Shown: positions 34,885 through 47,173 of the stretch, piece after piece
Layout: each line of letters begins with the position of its first letter
How positions within the stretch are numbered: position 1 is the first letter of the stretch
Assembly: GCA_039000515.1 (NCBI GenBank)
Contig: JBCFYV010000001.1
Location: forward strand, 58,251,037-58,315,036
DNA from: Timema cristinae
Lineage: Eukaryota; Arthropoda; Insecta; Phasmatodea; Timematidae
Direction of reading: 5' to 3'
DNA: 64,000 nucleotides
Notes under the pieces: model-generated
The model's database searches: none
What the model saw: the letters and a program-made list of their open reading frames with translations, nothing else
What the model was told of the DNA's origin: nothing
Position numbers and translations under genes: made by a program

Positions 34885-35215
34885 TACCTTCATCCAAATA
34901 TAGTTAACATGTTCCTTAAAAAAAGTAAAATAAATGGTACGAAGCTCCGCACGAACTTTCTCGATCTATTGTTTAATAATGGAGATATTTACTCAAAATT
35001 TGTAATAAAATATACACTAGCGAACCCGAGAACAAATTGCGCTATACATACGTGAACCATTTTTTGACTCATGGTTTTAAATTTTATAATTTTATTTTTA
35101 ATGAATTAACGTCTTCATTGTATATTTGGACCAATAAAAAATATCGATATTGGGTCCCCAAGGGTTACCACTTTGAACCGCCCTCCCCCCCTTTTTAAAA
35201 AAAATGTTAGTCGAG
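34885..35215 (+). repeat. Dispersed repeat DR1, copy 1
   Basis: About 300 bp that recurs at 57895-58180 in the same orientation, sharing AATGGAGATATTTACTC, AATATACACTAGC and TTGGACCAATAAAAA and the GGGTCCMCAAGGGT end. It lies in the IR intron. No terminal repeats or coding potential seen. Confidence 0.75.
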
Positions 35216-35883
35216 GATTTACAAGAGATCAATAGTATTTTTTATTGAGAAACAAACATAAACAATAATAATTCATAAATATATATTGACTAGAGAGCCG
35301 CCATCTTACGGCTTCCAAAAGGGACAATCATAATTACCATCAAGATTAGAGAACAAGAAGGTGCGACTCAAAAGTCGGAATATGAACTAACCTCAATTTA
35401 AAATATTTAGTCACTAGTTGATAATTATTTGTACTATCATAATGTTTTAAAGAAACATGAATAACTTTCAAAATATAAGAACTCCATCGTCTCGTGGCAA
35501 CAATATTTGGACTGTACAATAGTTAAAGTCCCCAAGGACGCAATGTCAAAACCTTTTATTAAGGGCCTTACACTCTTGCGCTAATAATACGTACTCTGAC
35601 GTAATTGAAGTTAAGAGATATAATGGATTATAAACTTGAAGATATCTTACAATCACAAAAATGTTCAAATGCATAACTGTAATAAACAAAAATATATTGT
35701 TATATTTTATATATTGTATAAATAATTTATATTCTTTGTGTCTAATATTATTGTCTTCTGCATCTCGTTAACATAACAACAATAGTTAACATCAAGATTT
35801 ATAAAGATTGTGTTTTTGTTGGGCGCCAACCCTAGTATCTAGGAGAAAAATAATAATTAAATGAAAAAAAGAATTTTTTTTAC

Positions 35884-35948
35884 CTCGGTTAATTCAGTCA
35901 GTGGCACTACGACTCTCAATACTCGAGACCACTGGGTAAACTTAAAAA
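35884..35948 (-). CDS. Ionotropic receptor (IR) exon after membrane segment 2
   Basis: A 65-nt minus-strand exon between acceptor TTCATGTTTTAG and donor GTAAAA, ending in phase 0 to fit the exon at 34469. It encodes FKFTQWSRVLRVVVPLTELTE. This fits the stretch from the second membrane helix into S2, where IRs read L-x-V-x(3)-P-L-x-x-L. It lies 15 bp from the assembly gap, so the upstream part of the helix is lost. It is short and supported mainly by phase and position. Confidence 0.6.
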
Positions 35949-35963
35949 CTAAAACATGAACAA

Positions 35964-36063
35964 NNNNNNNNNNNNNNNNNNNNNNNNNNNNNNNNNNNNN
36001 NNNNNNNNNNNNNNNNNNNNNNNNNNNNNNNNNNNNNNNNNNNNNNNNNNNNNNNNNNNNNNN
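35964..36063. other. Assembly gap (100 N)
   Basis: Exactly 100 N, the usual placeholder for a gap of unknown size. It falls between two proposed IR exons and probably hides the pore/second membrane segment. Confidence 0.99.
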
Positions 36064-36092
36064 AGTTTGGGCTGAAAGAAGTTTTTACTCAC

Positions 36093-36145
36093 ACAAAATA
36101 ATTTTGTAAGTGGAGTTCCATGTGTGTTTAATAATTCCACAAAAA
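36093..36145 (-). CDS. Tentative IR pore-loop exon
   Basis: On the minus strand the frame FVELLNTHGTPLTKLFC runs to a donor GTGAGT at 36092-36087. The LLNxxGxPL pattern resembles the pore helix of IRs (LLGQGxPL), which would precede the missing second membrane helix. The acceptor (GTAAAG before 36145) is weak and pyrimidine-poor, and the segment is very short. It may instead be part of a longer exon with a sequencing error; treat it as a candidate only. Confidence 0.35.
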
Positions 36146-36379
36146 CTTTACGGTTATTGTTTTAGACTTTTTACTTAAGGTGCGGCAGAATAGAAGACCA
36201 AATCTCATTTTGGGTCTTATCTTTCTTCTCGAACTGAGTACCTGTATGAGGAGAGGTAATACCCCCACCATTCTATTACCCCAACAACTCGAACCCATAG
36301 TGGTAGATCCCCAGCAACCTGTTGCTCCTATCAACTCGAGCCCATATCAATAACTCCTCATCCTGACCCCTATCTCACA

Positions 36380-36800
36380 ACCTACAGCCAGACCCTATAA
36401 TGATGAATTCCCTCCTTTCTCTTTCGCTTATATCTTCTCACCCCTTTCCCCTATTCCTTCAACTCCCACCCCTTCCTTTCTTCTCCCCCACACTCTACTT
36501 CTTGAACCCCAACCACCTTACCCGCCCACCCACAATAGCTAACAATTTAAAGGTGTATAGGTCCCTCCATTCTATCTCCAGGCGAATGATGATGCACCTA
36601 ACCTATTCCGATTACATCCTCCACACCAACCTGTCTATCCTACACCCAACTACTTGATCCCTCACCCCCTTCCCTGGAACCCTAGCACTCAGAGTCTATA
36701 ACGGTGACGACTCCCTTCCCCCTCTCCCCAATCTGTGCAGGTTTCTACTGTCTTTCCACCCCCTTCCCCTTTAACCCCTGGCTACATACCCTCCATCCTC
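36380..36800. repeat. Pyrimidine-rich low-complexity stretch
   Basis: C/T-dominated on the plus strand with many CCCCTTCC and CTCCCACC runs. No gene seen. Poly-C follows at about 36914-36925. Confidence 0.55.
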
Positions 36801-37212
36801 TAAACCTCACAGCAATTAGAAATGTGACATGGAATTAAAATAGAATTAAAATCTTTTAAAATTATAATTAAAATAATATTAAACCTTATAGCGGGATGTG
36901 GAACATCAAAATGCCCCCCCCCCCCCTTGTAGCCAACCTATGCGGGTCCTGACATGCACCCTCAACCCAAGGTCCTATAGCCCTCAAGGCAAGGTCATTG
37001 GTTCTAAAATATAGGGGGTGATGGATTATTTTAATGTTGTTTATTTTATGGTCATGATGGTACCGAATATTTAATAAATGGAAGTTATCATTTATTACAC
37101 CTAGCTTTATAAGACCTAATGGCACAAGACCTAAACATTATAAAGACTAAACTCCATAAGACCTAACTTCACTGAACCTAATTTTATAAGAACTAAAGTC
37201 ATAACTCCTAAA

Positions 37213-37496
37213 GGTGACCTGGTGGTCTAGGGGTAAGGTGTCAGACTTCTTGCTGGCGGCCGGGGTTCAATCTCGGTCCCGGCAAAGATTTATCTGATTA
37301 CCAAACCCTTCCTTCACCTCTGATAAGACTTCTTGTGAATGTGGGGAATGCCAGGTCTCCGCCATGGTTCGGATTCCACGTTAAACTGTAGGTCCTTCAT
37401 TTCATCTCACAATCACCCTTCCATTACACATTAGCGTAAGTGCGTATAACCCGAATGGGTAGTAAGACGTGGTGCTAATAATCAATCAATAATCAA
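37213..37496 (+). mobile_element. SINE family A, full-length
   Basis: Head GGTGACCTGGTGGTCTAGGG with box B GGTTCAATCTCGG, then body and shared tail. The 3' run is (ATCA)n rather than (TAA)n. The 14-bp target duplication TCATAACTCCTAAA is perfect (37199-37212 and 37497-37510). Confidence 0.92.
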
Positions 37497-37577
37497 TCAT
37501 AACTCCTAAACTTTAGGTCTTGTGAAATTAGGTCCACTGCATGTCATCTTTAAAATAACTTATTTTTGTTTAAAATG

Positions 37578-38452
37578 TGCAATGTAAGGATAACTCATAT
37601 GGATAGCCTGTGAGTGGTTTTACCTGATCTGCAATGTAAGGATAACTCATATGGATAGCCTGTGAGTGGTTTTACCGATCTGCAATGTAAGGATAACTCA
37701 TATGGATAGCTGTGAGTGGTTTTACCGATCGTGCAATGTAAGGATAACTCAATGGATAGCCTGTGAGTGGTTTTACCCGATCATGCAATGTAAGGATAAC
37801 TCATGGATAGCCTGTGAGTGGTTTTACCTGATCATGCAATGTAAGGATAACTCATATGGATAGCCTGTGAGTGGTTTTACCCGATCATGCAATGTAAGGA
37901 TAAATCATATGGATAGCCTGTGAGTGGTTTTACCCGATCGTGCAATGTAAGGATAAATCATATGGATAGCCTGTGAGTGGTTTTACCCGATCGATGCAAT
38001 GTAAGGATAACTCATATGGATAGCCTGTGAGTGGTTTTACCCGATCGTGCAATGTAAGGATAACTCATATGGATAGCCTGTGAGTGGTTTTACCGATCGT
38101 GCAATGTAAGGATAAACTCATGGATAGCCTGTGAGTGGTTTTACCTGATCATGCAATGTAAGGATAACTCATATGGATAGCCTGTGAGTGGTTTTACCCG
38201 ATCATGCAATGTAAGGATAACTCATATGGATAGCCTGTGAGTGGTTTTACCCGATCATGCAATGTAAGATAACTCATAGGATAGCTTGAGGTTTTACCGA
38301 TCCAATGTAAGGATAATCATGGATAGCCTGTGAGTGGTTTTACCCGATCATGCAATGTAAGGATAATAATATGGATAGCCTGTGAGTGGTTTTACCCGAT
38401 CATGCAATGTAAGGATAACTCATATGGATAGCCTGTGAGTGGCTCTACCCGA
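37578..38452 (+). repeat. 53-bp tandem satellite, about 16 copies
   Basis: Units GCAATGTAAGGATAACTCAT then ATGGATAGCCTGTGAGTGG and TTTTACCCGATCAT. Copies are very similar, with small deletions in a few (for example around 38266-38320). An open frame of 65 codons within it is a repeat artefact. Confidence 0.95.
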
Positions 38453-40130
38453 TTTTATATAGCCCGTTAGGTGGTAGGTTTCAATTAGAAAAATAATGGT
38501 ATCTGATAAAGTAGAGATTTAAAGTGCAGCAAAAGGAGATATATCGCAACTGGGGAGTACATTGTTTGCAGTACCTGTGGTAATAAAACCGACTTTGACA
38601 CATTATAAATCATGTATGCTAACAATATTGCGCTCTTACGCAATCAATGATTCAACTTTATAATTAATTAAACAAAAAAACTTTATTTAGATGAACTAAA
38701 TATTCAAAGAAAATGGCACGCGTCAAAATACAACAGATTTCCAAGAATGCGATAAAAGAGTTCACAATAAAAAATGTAACTATACGTTAGAGATGACACC
38801 ATACATTCACAAGGACTAAAAAGTAAATATTAGCAAAACCACCACATGGTACCAATGAATAGTGAGAGCTGTTAGAGCTCTTGCTCTACTCCCCGTGGGA
38901 AAGTTGTCAGGATGGTCGGAGGCAAAGCTGAAATAGTAGTCCTGAAGTTTCACTGAATCTCACTGTAGGCTATAGTATACAAAATGTGATGTAATCATTT
39001 ATAACAATTGGCTATATCTAAGAGAGTCACTAGCCCAAGTCAGTCCTTCTGTATGCTTACATCAGTGGTCTAACTCTACATTGAACTGAGGCCCCCAGCT
39101 GCTACTGAACTAGTTTCAGTCCTTCTGTATACTTACATCAGTGGTCTAACTCTACATTGAACTGAGGCCCCCAGCTGCTACTGAACTAGTTTTAATCCTT
39201 CTTATACAGTAGCTCTAAAGTGTGTATTTATTTCAAATGTTTTGGCTTAGTTCCAAAACACTAATGTGTAACTATACACAAATTGAGTTGATAGCTCTAC
39301 TTTAACGTATTCAAACGTTGGTCAATTTGATCTTCACTGGGGTAATATTCGGGCTTGTTGGTCCTATAATGTGAGTGGGCCAAGTTTATGGGAGGGGGGG
39401 GGGGGGCACGAAAGGGAAATTTAAATTACTACAAATCTTGTGAAAATAACCATTGTGATCAAATAATTTATAAACTATTATTGACAACTTAGATAGTTGA
39501 ATACGTTTATCATAAAATGTTGTAAATTTAATCAATCCATAACACTATTTAATACTATTTCGTTCGCTTTTAAATAAGGCAGACTTTCTTTTACTATCTG
39601 TATGCAGTCAAGCTGGATAACGAATGATCCTCCGAGAATCGTGGACGATTTGACTTTTTAGTTATTACTTATTACACACAAAGCCTTGGCTACAACAATC
39701 AATGTAAGGTGTTAGACTTTGCGGGGAAGAGGGCAAGAAAACAAATCTTATGGGAGAGAGGGGAAAGCTTATTCTGTTACGTCACTGATCACCTCATCTG
39801 TCCATTTTAATGTGAACCAATAATGTTTTATAAATTCTGTTTACAAAACTGTGTTTGTATTTTATAAAATGATCTTTAAATGCAAATATGCTTTAACTGC
39901 TAATAATATATTTTGTGCAATGCTTAGCATTATTAATTTTTGGTGGTTTTATTAATACATCCCTACTAACAGATATGGAATAGTTCATTGTTGAATGAAA
40001 TTCAACAAACCTAAAAACAACAAACCTTCTGATTCATCAGTTTAAATAACAAAAGGCAATCTGATATCCCCAAAGAGAGAAAAACGACCGTCGCTTTTAA
40101 CGGATTCCTTGAAGCTATTTCTTATAATAT
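38453..40130. other. Intergenic sequence, one short duplication
   Basis: No gene seen. Contains the 76-bp tandem duplication at 39041-39192 and a poly-G run near 39394-39406. Confidence 0.45.
39041..39192 (+). repeat. 76-bp tandem duplication
   Basis: CAGTCCTTCTGTATRCTTAC through CTGAACTAGTTT is present twice with an offset of 76 bp and one visible substitution, so it is recent. Confidence 0.92.
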
Positions 40131-40136
40131 CATTGG

Positions 40137-43100
40137 TTGCTGTATGTATCACCACAACACTGCCACTGTTTTAACTTTCCTATTCTTTCCTTTGTTTGCT
40201 GTATGTATCAGAACAACCCTGCCACTGTTTTTACTTTCCTAATCTCTCCTTTGATGCTGTATGTATTACAGCACTGCCGATGTTTTTACTTTCACATTCT
40301 CTCCTTTGTTTGCTGTATGTATCAGAACAACCCTGCCACTGTTTTTACTTTCCTAATCTCTCCTTTGGTGCTGTATGTATCACAACACTGCCGCTGTTTT
40401 TACTTTCACATTCTCTCCTTTATTGCTGCATGTATCACCAACAAACTGTCAATGTTTTAACTTTACTATTCTCTCCTTTGTTTGCTGTATGTATCAAACA
40501 ACCTGCCACTGTTTTTACTTTCCTAATCTCTCCTTTGGTGCTGTATGTATTACAACACTGCCGCTGTTTTTACTTTCACATTCTCTCCTTTGTTTGCTGT
40601 ATGTATCAGAACAACACTGCCACTGTTTTTACTTTCCTATTCTCTCCTTTATTGCTGTATGTATCACAACACTGCCGCTGTTTTTACTTTCACATTCTCT
40701 CCTTTGATTGCTGCATGTATTACAACAACACTGCCACTGTTTTTACTTTCCTATTCTCTCCTTTGATTGCTGTATGTATCACACAACACTGCCACTGTTT
40801 TTACTTTCCTATTCTCTACTTTATTGCTGCATGTATCACCACAACACTGCCACTGTTTTTACTTTCCTATTCTCTTCTTTGATTGCTGTATGTATCACAA
40901 CAATACTGCCGCTGTTTTTACTTTCCTATTCTCTCCTTTGATTGCTGTATGTATCACAACAACACTGCCACTGTTTTTACTTTCCTATTCTCTTCTTTGA
41001 TTGCTGTATGTATCACCACAACACTGCCAGGGTTTTTACTTTCCTATTCTCTCCTTTGTTTGCTGTATGTATCAGAACAACACTGCCACTGTTTTTACTT
41101 TCCTATTCTCTTCTTTGATTGCTGTATGTATCACAACACTGCCGCTGTTTTTTACTTTCCTATTCTCTCCTTTGGTTCCTGTATGTATCACAACAACACT
41201 GTCACTGTTTTTACTTTCCTATTCTCTTCTTTGATTGCTGTATGTATCACAACACTGCCGCTGTTTTTACTTTCCTATTCTCTCCTTTGGTTCCTGTATG
41301 TATCACAACAACACTGTCACTGTTTTTACTTTCCTATTCTCTTCTTTGATTGCTGTATGTATCACAACACTGCCGCTGTTTTTACTTTCCTATTCTCTCC
41401 TTTGATTGCTGTATGTATCACACACAACACTGCCACGGTTTTTACTTTCCTATTCTCTCCTTTGTTTGCTGTATGTATCAAACAATCTGCCACTGTTTTT
41501 ACTTTCCTATTCTCTCCTTTGGTTGCTGTATGTATCACAACACTGCCGCTGTTTTTACTTTCCTATTCTCTTCCTTTGATTGCTGTATGTATCACAACAA
41601 CACTGCCCCTGTTTTTACTTTCCTATTCTCTCCTTTGGTTCCTGTATGTATCACAACAACACTGCCACTGTTTTTACTTTCCTATTCTCTCCTTTGGTTC
41701 TGTATGTATCACAACAACACTGTCACTGTTTTTACTTTCCTATTCTCTTCTTTGATTGCTGTATGTATCACACAACACTGCCACGTTTTTACTTTCCTAT
41801 TCTCTCCTTTGTTTGCTGTATGTATCACAACACACTGCCATGTTTTTACTTTCCTATTCTCTTCTTTGTTGCTGTATGTATCACAACAACACTGCCACTG
41901 TTTTTACTTTCCTATTTTCTTCTTTGATTGCTGTATGTATCACAACAACACTGCACTGTTTTTACTTTCTATTCTCTTCTTTGATTGCTGTATGTATCAA
42001 ACAACACTGCCACGTTTTTACTTTCCTATTCTCTCCTTTGATTGCTGTATGTATCACACAACCTGCCACTGATTTTACTTTCCTATTCTCTCCTTTGGTT
42101 GCTGTATGTATACACAACACTGCGTACTGTTTTTTTTTTCTTATTTAACTGCCTTTTCTATTCTATCTTCTTTGATTGCTGTATGTATCACAACAACACT
42201 GCCACTGTTTTTACTTTCCTATTCTCTCCTTTGATTGCTGTATGTATCACAACAACACTGCCCTGTTTTTACTTTCCTATTCTCTCCTTTGTTGCTGTAT
42301 GTATCACAACACTGCCACTGTTTTTACTTTCCTATTCTCTCCTTTGGTTCTGTATGTATCACAACAACACTGCACTGTTTTTACTTTCCTATTCTCTTCT
42401 TTGATTGCTGTATGTATCACAACAACACTGCCACTGTTTTATTTACTTTCTATTTCTTCCTTTGATTACTCCTTTTTGTATGTATCACAACAACACTGCC
42501 ACTGTTTTTACTTTCCTATTCTCTTCTTTGATTGCTGTATGTATCACAACAACACTGCCACTGTTTTTACTTTCCTATTCTCTCCTTTGGTTCTGTATGT
42601 ATCACAACAACACTGTCACTGTTTTTACTTTCCTATTCTCTTCTTTGATTGCTGTATGTATCACAACACTGCCGCTGTTTTTACTTTCCTATTCTCTCCT
42701 TTGATTGCTGTATGTATCACAACAACACTGCCACTGTTTTTACTTTCCTATTCTCTCTTTGATTGCTGTATGTATCACAACACTGCCGCTGTTTTTACTT
42801 TCCTATTCTCTCCTTTGGTTGCTGTATGTATCACAACACACTGCACTGTTTTTACTTTCCTATTCTCTTCTTTGATTGCTGTATGTATCACAACAACACT
42901 GCCCTGTTTTTACTTTCCTATTCTCTCCTTTGGTTCTGTATGTATCACAACAACACTGTCCACTGTTTTTACTTTCCTATTCTCTCCTTTGTTGCTGTAT
43001 GTATCACAACAACACTGCACGGTTTTTATTCTTTCCTATTCTCTCCTTTGATTGCTGTATGTATCACACAACACTGCCACGTTTTTTACTTTCCTATTCT

Positions 43101-43700
43101 CTCCTTTGGTTGCTGTATGTATCACAAACAACACTGCCACTGTTTTTTACTTTCCTATTCTCTCCTTTGATTGCTGTATGTATCACAACAACACTGCCAC
43201 TGTTTTTACTTTCCTATTCTCTTCTTTGATTGCTGTATGTATCACAACAACACTGCCACTGTTTTTACTTTCCTATTCTCTTCTTTGATTGCTGTATGTA
43301 TCACAACAACACTGTCACGGTTTTTACTTTCCTATTCTCTTCTTTGATTGCTGTATGTATCACAACAACACTGCCACTGTTTTTACTTTCCTATTCTCTT
43401 CTTTGATTGCTGTATGTATCACAACAACCCTGACAATGTTTTTACTTTCCTATTCTCTTCTTTGATTGCTGTATGTATCACAACAACCCTGCCACTGTTT
43501 AAACTTTCCTATTCTCTCCTTTGATTGCTGTATGTATCACAACAACACTGCCACTGTTTTTACTTTCCTATTCTCTTCTTTGATTGCTGTATGTATCACA
43601 ACAACACTGCCACTGTTTTTACTTTCCTATTCTCTCCTTTGATTGCTGTATGTATCACAACAACACTGCCACTGTTTTTACTTTTCTATTTTCTTCTTTG
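40137..43700 (+). repeat. 59-bp minisatellite array, about 60 copies
   Basis: The unit is GCTGTATGTATCACAACAAC, then ACTGCCACTGTTTTTACTT, then TCCTATTCTCTCCTTTGATT. The array fills 3.5 kb upstream of the GRD exon at 44091. Variants include TTCACATTCTC in the first kilobase, CGCTG/CACTG and CTCTTC/CTCTCC. Early units use different sub-variants from later ones, which suggests local homogenisation. No frame has a stop within the consensus unit and 59 is not a multiple of 3, so all three forward frames cycle through one another. This explains the many overlapping long frames here; none is a gene. Confidence 0.97.
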
Positions 43701-43849
43701 ATTTTATCTCCCCCCCTTAACTCAAATCTGGCTGAAGAGGGACACCCTTGTAGCTCTCTAGTATTCAGTATGAAAAGAACCCGCATCGGTGCTCGAATGA
43801 ACTAACGCGTCACTATCATAATAGAAAGACTGTTGATCATGAAGAGATC

Positions 43850-44025
43850 TGGGTTTGAATAATGATAAGGTGTAAGGAGGATTTTCCCCTAAATGGTATA
43901 CCACGCTCACCCACCCAAATGCGAGTACACTTCCTCTCAAATGTACCTTCCCAATTCTTAATACCATTGCGTAATTAATATATATACACCCAAACGGTTA
44001 GGAGATGGGATGGATGCTATATATA
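43850..44025 (+). mobile_element. Diverged SINE family B relic
   Basis: Contains GATCTGGGTTTGAAT (box B-like), TTTTCCCCTAAATGGTATACCAC and the AATGCGAGTACACTTCCTCT body of family B, with a degraded tail (CCCAAACGGTTAGGAGATGGG). It ends about 65 bp before the GRD exon. Confidence 0.55.
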
Positions 44026-44090
44026 TATGTAATTACTCAGTCTCGACGCTCTCAGTAAGGCAAGTGTAATATCAGTCGTGTTTGTTGCAG

Positions 44091-44203
44091 AAGAGGGGGC
44101 GGAGCCCCTGTGTTGGAGCAGATGAACAACCACCGGAACATCTCCGACCTTCTGGATAACCTGCTGAGAGGGTACGACAACAGTGTACGGCCTAACTTCG
44201 GGG
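44091..44203 (+). CDS. Grd: GRD/alpha-like GABA-receptor subunit, N-terminal exon
   Basis: Exon of a cys-loop ligand-gated anion channel subunit, arthropod GRD type (close to vertebrate GABA-A alpha subunits). It lies between acceptor TTTGTTGCAG and donor GTAAGT. It enters needing two upstream bases and leaves after one base. It encodes the start of the extracellular ligand-binding domain: MNNHRNISDLLDNLLRGYDN followed by SVRPNFGG. This is the conserved pre-loop segment where GABA/glycine receptors read LLxxYDxxxRPxFGGPP. The next exon supplies GPPAVVEV in phase. Upstream exons (signal peptide) are not identified. The intron starts directly into a minisatellite. Confidence 0.9.
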
Positions 44204-44211
44204 GTAAGTAT

Positions 44212-45612
44212 CACTAGAACAATATCAGTGGCATCACTAGGGCACTATCATTGGTATCACTAGGACAATATCAGTGGCATCACTAGGGCACTGTCAGTGG
44301 TACCACTAGGACAATATCAGTGGTATCACTAGTACAATATCAGTGGTATCACTATGACACTATTAGTGGTATCACTAGGTCACTGTCAGTGGTATCACTA
44401 GGGCACTGTCAGTGGCATCACTAGGGCACTATCAGTAGTATCATTGGGGCACTGTCAGTGGCATCACTAGGGCACTATCAGTAGTATCATTGGGGCACTA
44501 TCAGTGGCATCACTAGGGCACTATCAGTAGTATCATTGGGGCACTATCAGTGGCATCACTAGGGCACTATCAGTTATTACATCACTAGGGAAATATCAGT
44601 GGTATCATTAGGACAATATTAGTGGCATCACTAGGGCACTATCAGTTATTACATCACTAGAGAAATATCAGTGGTATCATTAGGACAATATCAGTGGCAT
44701 CTCTAGGGCACCATCAGTGGTATCACTAGACAATATCAGTGGCATCACTAGGGGACTGTCAGTGGTATCACTAGGGCACTATCAGTGGTATCACTAGTAC
44801 AATATCAGTGGTATCACTAAGACACTATTAGTGGTATCACTAGGTCACTGTCAGTGGTATCACTAGGTCACTGTCAGTGGTACCACTAGGACAATATCAG
44901 TGGTATCACTAGTACAATATCAGTGGTATCACTATGACACTATTAGTGGTATCACTAGGTCACTGTCAGTGGTATCACTAGGGCACTGTCAGTGGCATCA
45001 CTAGGGCACTATCAGTAGTATCATTGGGGCACTGTCAGTGGCATCACTAGGGCACTATCAGTAGTATCATTGGGGCACTATCAGTGGCATCACTAGGGCA
45101 CTATCAGTTATTACATCACTAGGGAAATATCAGTGGTATCATTAGGACAATATCCGTGGCATCTCTAGGGCACCATCAGTGGTATCACTAGGACAATATC
45201 AGTGGCATCACTAGGGGACTGTCAGTGGCATCACTAGGACAATATCAGTGGTATCACTATGACACTATTAGTGGTATCACTAGGTCACTGTCAGTGGTAT
45301 CACTAGGACAATATCAGTGGCATCACTAGGGCACCATCAGTGGTATCACTAGGACAATATCAGTGGTATCACTATGACACTATTAGTGGTATCACTAGGT
45401 CACTGTCAGTGGTATCACTAGGGCACTATCAGTGGCATCACTAGGGCACTATCAGTTATTACATCACTAGGGAAATATCAGTGGTATCATTAGGACAATA
45501 TTAGTGGCATCACTAGGGCACTATCAGTTATTATATCACTAGGGAAATATCAGTGGTATCATTAGGACAATATCAGTGGCATCCCTAGGGCACCATCAGT
45601 GGTATCACTAAG
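44212..45612 (+). repeat. 23-bp minisatellite, about 60 copies, in the GRD intron
   Basis: The unit is GTGGYATCACTAGGRCAMTATCA with 26-bp variants carrying GTTATTACATCACTAGGGAAA. Blocks of several units recur (for example 44280-44580 and 44880-45110), showing higher-order duplication. The first unit is recognisable within the first bases after the splice donor. Confidence 0.95.
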
Positions 45613-47170
45613 GTCTCGTGGATGCGTGGTAGCAAATCCAGCCTAAGTGGCTCACTAAGTCCTGCTGTATATATCCGAAAGAGATTACTGTAAGCCGTAT
45701 CAATGGTCGCAAGGTTCAAGACAGGGGTCCTTAACCTATTTTTGTGCCATGGACTCCTTTGTTAGTCTTATGAATACTATGGTTGCATGCTTTCTCATAG
45801 TGATATTTTTTAAATTAATGGAATACATAGGATTACGAAGAAAAACTAACTATATTGAAATACTTACTTTAGGGCATTAATGACTCGTAAGTCCATTGCC
45901 GATGTATCGTATGCTAATCAATTGAGCTTGGCTAGCCAGAAGAAGACGCAATCTTCCTAAATACTGATAAACTTCTATGCCACTAGACCTCTACATCATC
46001 AAACTATAATCTCCACCAAACTAACATTGTCCCTTGAACTTACCTTTCTGTCCAAATAGTTTAGTCTGGCCAATTCTCCACTAAAGATTATCACGATAAC
46101 GCAGACCACTTCAACCAAGGAAGACCACGCCCGCTCGGATAGATTTTCCCAGATCACTGGTATTAACACAAGAGGGAGTCAGTTAGCGTCTACTCTGATT
46201 TAAACTCGGCTCTGGTGCGAAGAACGTCTGACTGGTCAAGTTTCGTGCGGCATCGGTTGATATGGACACATCTAGAAGGGATTGTGTTCAGGTGCCCCCA
46301 GCTGTGAAACGATGTGGATTGTTCTAGACCGTTCTTGAACCTTCTAAATGACGGTTGAACAAACCCCTCCCTTTTTCCTGCCATATAAGGATGGTCGTTT
46401 CTGCCACGCTACGTACTAAACAAGAGGCCCAACCGAAGAGAAGTTGACCTATTTTTAGCACCGTGTCTGACTACTGGTTCGGGTTATGCGCTAAGTTGTC
46501 TTATTACATTCGCCGTGATCCTGGACCAACCTCGCTTGTAAGGAGATAATTAGGCCACCACTATGATGATTATTATTTCTACATTATTTAGCTCGGCCTA
46601 AATTCACTATGTACTGTACATTTCTGGCTTGACTCCTTTTAAAAATTCATGTTCGGCCGAATTTCTTATCATGTTGATACTGACGTGTTGCATCACTTTG
46701 AGAAAGTGACCTGTTTGTTTCAATTTATCTCTACTATTTAGTCATTATTAATTTCCTCGTTTGGGTTTAAGTAAACCGTGTAGCATCACTTTGAAATAGT
46801 GACCTGTTTTTATTAATTTATTTGGACTTTCTTAGTTCATATAACGTTCACCCTGTTAAAAATTGAATATTCATGTATTAATTAATGTATTTATGTATTC
46901 AGCCGGAATTATTCATTGTATTTTGTTGCCTTATTTTATCAAAGATAAATTTGTCTAAAAACGAGACTAGTTTGAATCTGTTTTTGCTCGGATGTTTGGG
47001 CTTTAACGATATATTTTATGTTGAAAGTAAATGTGTTGAAGATTGTGACTAGTGTTAGTTTTTCTGGGCTCTTTTGGTACTAACAATTTAGTAATATTTT
47101 TAACCAGTTAGGCGGTTGTATATATATATATATACACGTAAATGTTGTTTTACGTGGTATTAAATGCATA
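45613..47170 (+). other. GRD intron sequence
   Basis: No exon seen. Contains a hAT-terminus-like segment (45723-45800) and a minus-strand SINE tail relic (about 46455-46525). A direct repeat CATCACTTTGARAWAGTGACCTG lies near 46690 and 46785, and an (AT)n stretch near 47117-47133. Confidence 0.45.
45723..45800 (+). mobile_element. hAT-like MITE terminus
   Basis: CAGGGGTCCTTAACCTATTT followed by TGTGCCATGGACTCCTTTG resembles the terminus of hAT non-autonomous elements (CAGGGGT-C...GGCCATGGACCCCTTTG). No matching right end is seen, so it is a fragment. Confidence 0.4.
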
Positions 47171-47173
47171 CGC

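Noticed and set aside
40137..43805. Many overlapping forward open frames of 70-290 codons
   Set aside because: They are translations of the 59-bp minisatellite, which has no stop in any forward frame; no start context, splice structure or domain.
37578..45612. CRISPR-like arrays
   Set aside because: The arrays are simple tandem repeats without unique spacers in a eukaryotic genome.
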